From Enterococcus faecalis_A (GTDB lineage Bacteria; Bacillota; Bacilli; Lactobacillales; Enterococcaceae), in NCBI GenBank assembly GCA_051295955.1, contig JBPDWA010000006.1, forward strand, positions 62,001 to 126,000: 64,000 bases of DNA, in the 5' to 3' direction. The notes beneath the pieces are model-generated. The model did no database searches. It was given only the letters and a program-made list of their open reading frames with translations, and had not been told where the DNA came from. Made by a program: the position numbers and the translations under genes. Numbering within the stretch: the first letter of the stretch is position 1; the number at the start of each line of letters is the position of its first letter. Of this stretch, positions 62,640 through 64,000 are shown piece after piece.

Positions 62640-64000
62640 GTGGGAGCAAAACAGTTAATTATCGCTGAAAAACCCAGCGTAGCCAAAGATTTAAGTCGTG
62701 TCTTAGGCGCGAATCAAAAAAATAAAAATTATTATGAAGGGCCTAAAGTAATTGTCACTTGGGCCTTAGGACACTTGCTTGGTTTAAAAATGCCTGAAGA
62801 TCTCAATCAACAGTGGCAAACGTGGCAATTGGATACTTTGCCGATGATTCCTCAAAAATTAGGGATTAAACCACTTCCGAAAACTGGGCATCAATTAAAA
62901 GCAATCAAACACTTGGCTCAACGAAAAGATGTAAATGAAGCAATCATCGCAACCGATGCGGGGCGAGAAGGCGAGTTAGTCGCTCGCTGGATTTTAGAAT
63001 ACATTCGTTTTAATAAGCCGGTAAAACGCTTATGGATTTCTTCTCAAACAGACAAAGCGATTAAAGATGGGTTCAAAAAAATCCGTCCAGCTAAAGAGTA
63101 CGATTCTCTTTATTACTCTGCCTTAGCCCGTGCCAAGGCGGATTGGCTAGTGGGATTAAACGTAACACGAGCTTTAACCGTCAAATACCAAGATAACCTA
63201 TCAGCCGGACGAGTTCAAACACCAACTTTAGCTCTTGTTCGTCAAAAAGAGCGCACCATTGAACAATTTCGTCCGCAAACCTATTTCACTATCGCTTTAG
63301 CTGTAGGCAAGCAAACTGCAAATATGCACCAAGGGAATCCTTATGCTATCCAAAAACGTGAGCAGGCAGAAAAAATTGTCCAAGAATTAAGTCAACATAA
63401 AGGAAAAGTGTCTGACATTCAAGAAAAAATAAAAGTCGAGCCAGCACCACTGCCTTATGATTTAACGGAATTACAACGAGAGGCCAACCAACGTTACCAA
63501 TTTTCAGCGAAAAAAACCCTTTCTATAGTACAAAGCTTGTATGAAACTCATAAAATTGTTTCGTATCCGCGTACAGACAGCAAATACTTGACGTCAGATA
63601 TGAAAGGGACAATGACAGAACGGTTACAAGCGCTTAGTGATTATGCCCCTGAAGTAAAAGGTTATTTGAAAAAAGGCGCTCAAGTGGTTCAGCAAAAAGT
63701 ATTTCAAAATGCAAAAGTAACAGATCACCATGGCTTGATTCCTACTGAACAATGTCCACGCTTTGAAAAATTAAGTGGTGATGAACAAAAAATCTATCAT
63801 TTAATCGTTACGCGTTTTTTAGGCTTATTTGCGAACACCCATCGAGTGAAACAAATCAAAGTCACAGTGGTCTTTGGTTCGGAACAATTTTATTTCCACC
63901 AAAGTATCGTCGAAGTTCCCGGTTGGAAAACTGAAAAAGAAAGCTCCGATCAAACCTCCGTAAAATGGGAAAAAGGCATGACCATCATTCCTAATTTCAC
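62640..64000 (+). CDS. topB: DNA topoisomerase III, 5' part (runs off the window)
   Basis: About 453 codons of a type IA topoisomerase that relaxes and decatenates DNA. TOPRIM motifs IIAEKPSVAKDL and ATDAGREGELVARW (DxD replaced in part by the family-typical D-A-G-R-E-G-E) are near the N terminus. The active-site tyrosine is in IVSYPRTDSKYL, and DHHGLIPTEQ follows. GTG start at 62640 after AAAGGAG. The C-terminal part and stop are beyond 64000. Confidence 0.94.
   Translation, partial: MGAKQLIIAEKPSVAKDLSRVLGANQKNKNYYEGPKVIVTWALGHLLGLKMPEDLNQQWQTWQLDTLPMIPQKLGIKPLPKTGHQLKAIKHLAQRKDVNEAIIATDAGREGELVARWILEYIRFNKPVKRLWISSQTDKAIKDGFKKIRPAKEYDSLYYSALARAKADWLVGLNVTRALTVKYQDNLSAGRVQTPTLALVRQKERTIEQFRPQTYFTIALAVGKQTANMHQGNPYAIQKREQAEKIVQELSQHKGKVSDIQEKIKVEPAPLPYDLTELQREANQRYQFSAKKTLSIVQSLYETHKIVSYPRTDSKYLTSDMKGTMTERLQALSDYAPEVKGYLKKGAQVVQQKVFQNAKVTDHHGLIPTEQCPRFEKLSGDEQKIYHLIVTRFLGLFANTHRVKQIKVTVVFGSEQFYFHQSIVEVPGWKTEKESSDQTSVKWEKGMTIIPNF

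Noticed and set aside
1..64000. CRISPR array, rRNA operon or intact insertion sequence
   Set aside because: No regularly spaced repeats with unique spacers, no rRNA sequence and no transposase-like protein were seen.

Overview
The window comes from a low-GC Firmicute, most likely Enterococcus or a close relative. The evidence is the gene set and its order: a rhamnose/Epa-type cell-wall polysaccharide locus, then miaA-hflX-glnR-glnA, then cdaA-cdaR-glmM, an ECF transporter and ribozyme-controlled glmS. From memory, this order resembles the Enterococcus faecalis chromosome between the epa locus and glmS. Strong AGGAGG-type ribosome sites, TTG/GTG starts, T-box leaders and a Doc-like LXG toxin remnant fit the same group. 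The species cannot be fixed from the sequence alone.

Region 1 (1-21993) is a surface-polysaccharide locus on the + strand. It starts with the tail of a glycosyltransferase and dTDP-rhamnose synthesis (rmlACBD), followed by a UDP-sugar dehydrogenase. An accessory block holds a DUF2142 membrane protein, four glycosyltransferases, a DUF2304 protein and a flippase. A secreted GH25 muramidase with five exact-period repeats comes next. The locus ends with a TagGH/Wzm-Wzt type ABC exporter and two very large multi-domain glycosyltransferases, one of them fused to a methyltransferase. Nucleotide sugars made at the start would feed the transferases, and products could leave through the flippase, the ABC exporter or both.

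Region 2 (22000-26450) is housekeeping: tRNA modification (miaA), ribosome-rescue GTPase (hflX) and the GlnR-controlled glutamine synthetase operon, with a clear GlnR box. Region 3 (26450-32900) looks like an insertion in this core order. It holds a decayed type VII secretion LXG toxin gene ending in a Doc/Fic-like motif, an immunity-gene remnant, and a full pyruvate:ferredoxin oxidoreductase (nifJ), which is unusual for a lactic acid bacterium.

Region 4 (33000-43900) contains the c-di-AMP/cell-wall precursor operon cdaA-cdaR-glmM, a three-gene ECF transporter (S component, double ATPase, T component), glmS behind a glmS ribozyme, and a Fem-type peptidoglycan-bridge enzyme preceded by an 11-codon leader ORF. 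Region 5 (43900-51240) has a long gene-poor stretch, two lactic-type hypothetical/TPR proteins, tRNA-Thr(GGT), and a methionine uptake operon (metNIQ plus an M20 peptidase) behind two tandem methionine T-boxes.

Region 6 (51240-64000) holds a manganese-type ABC transporter with two MntR-like operators (- strand), a serine hydrolase (-), prs, a cysteine desulfurase, DUF1831 and mnmA (tRNA thiolation set), a MFS efflux pump (-) divergent from a TetR regulator around a perfect palindrome, a DUF1033 protein, and the 5' part of topB running off the end. No CRISPR array, rRNA operon or intact insertion sequence was seen.
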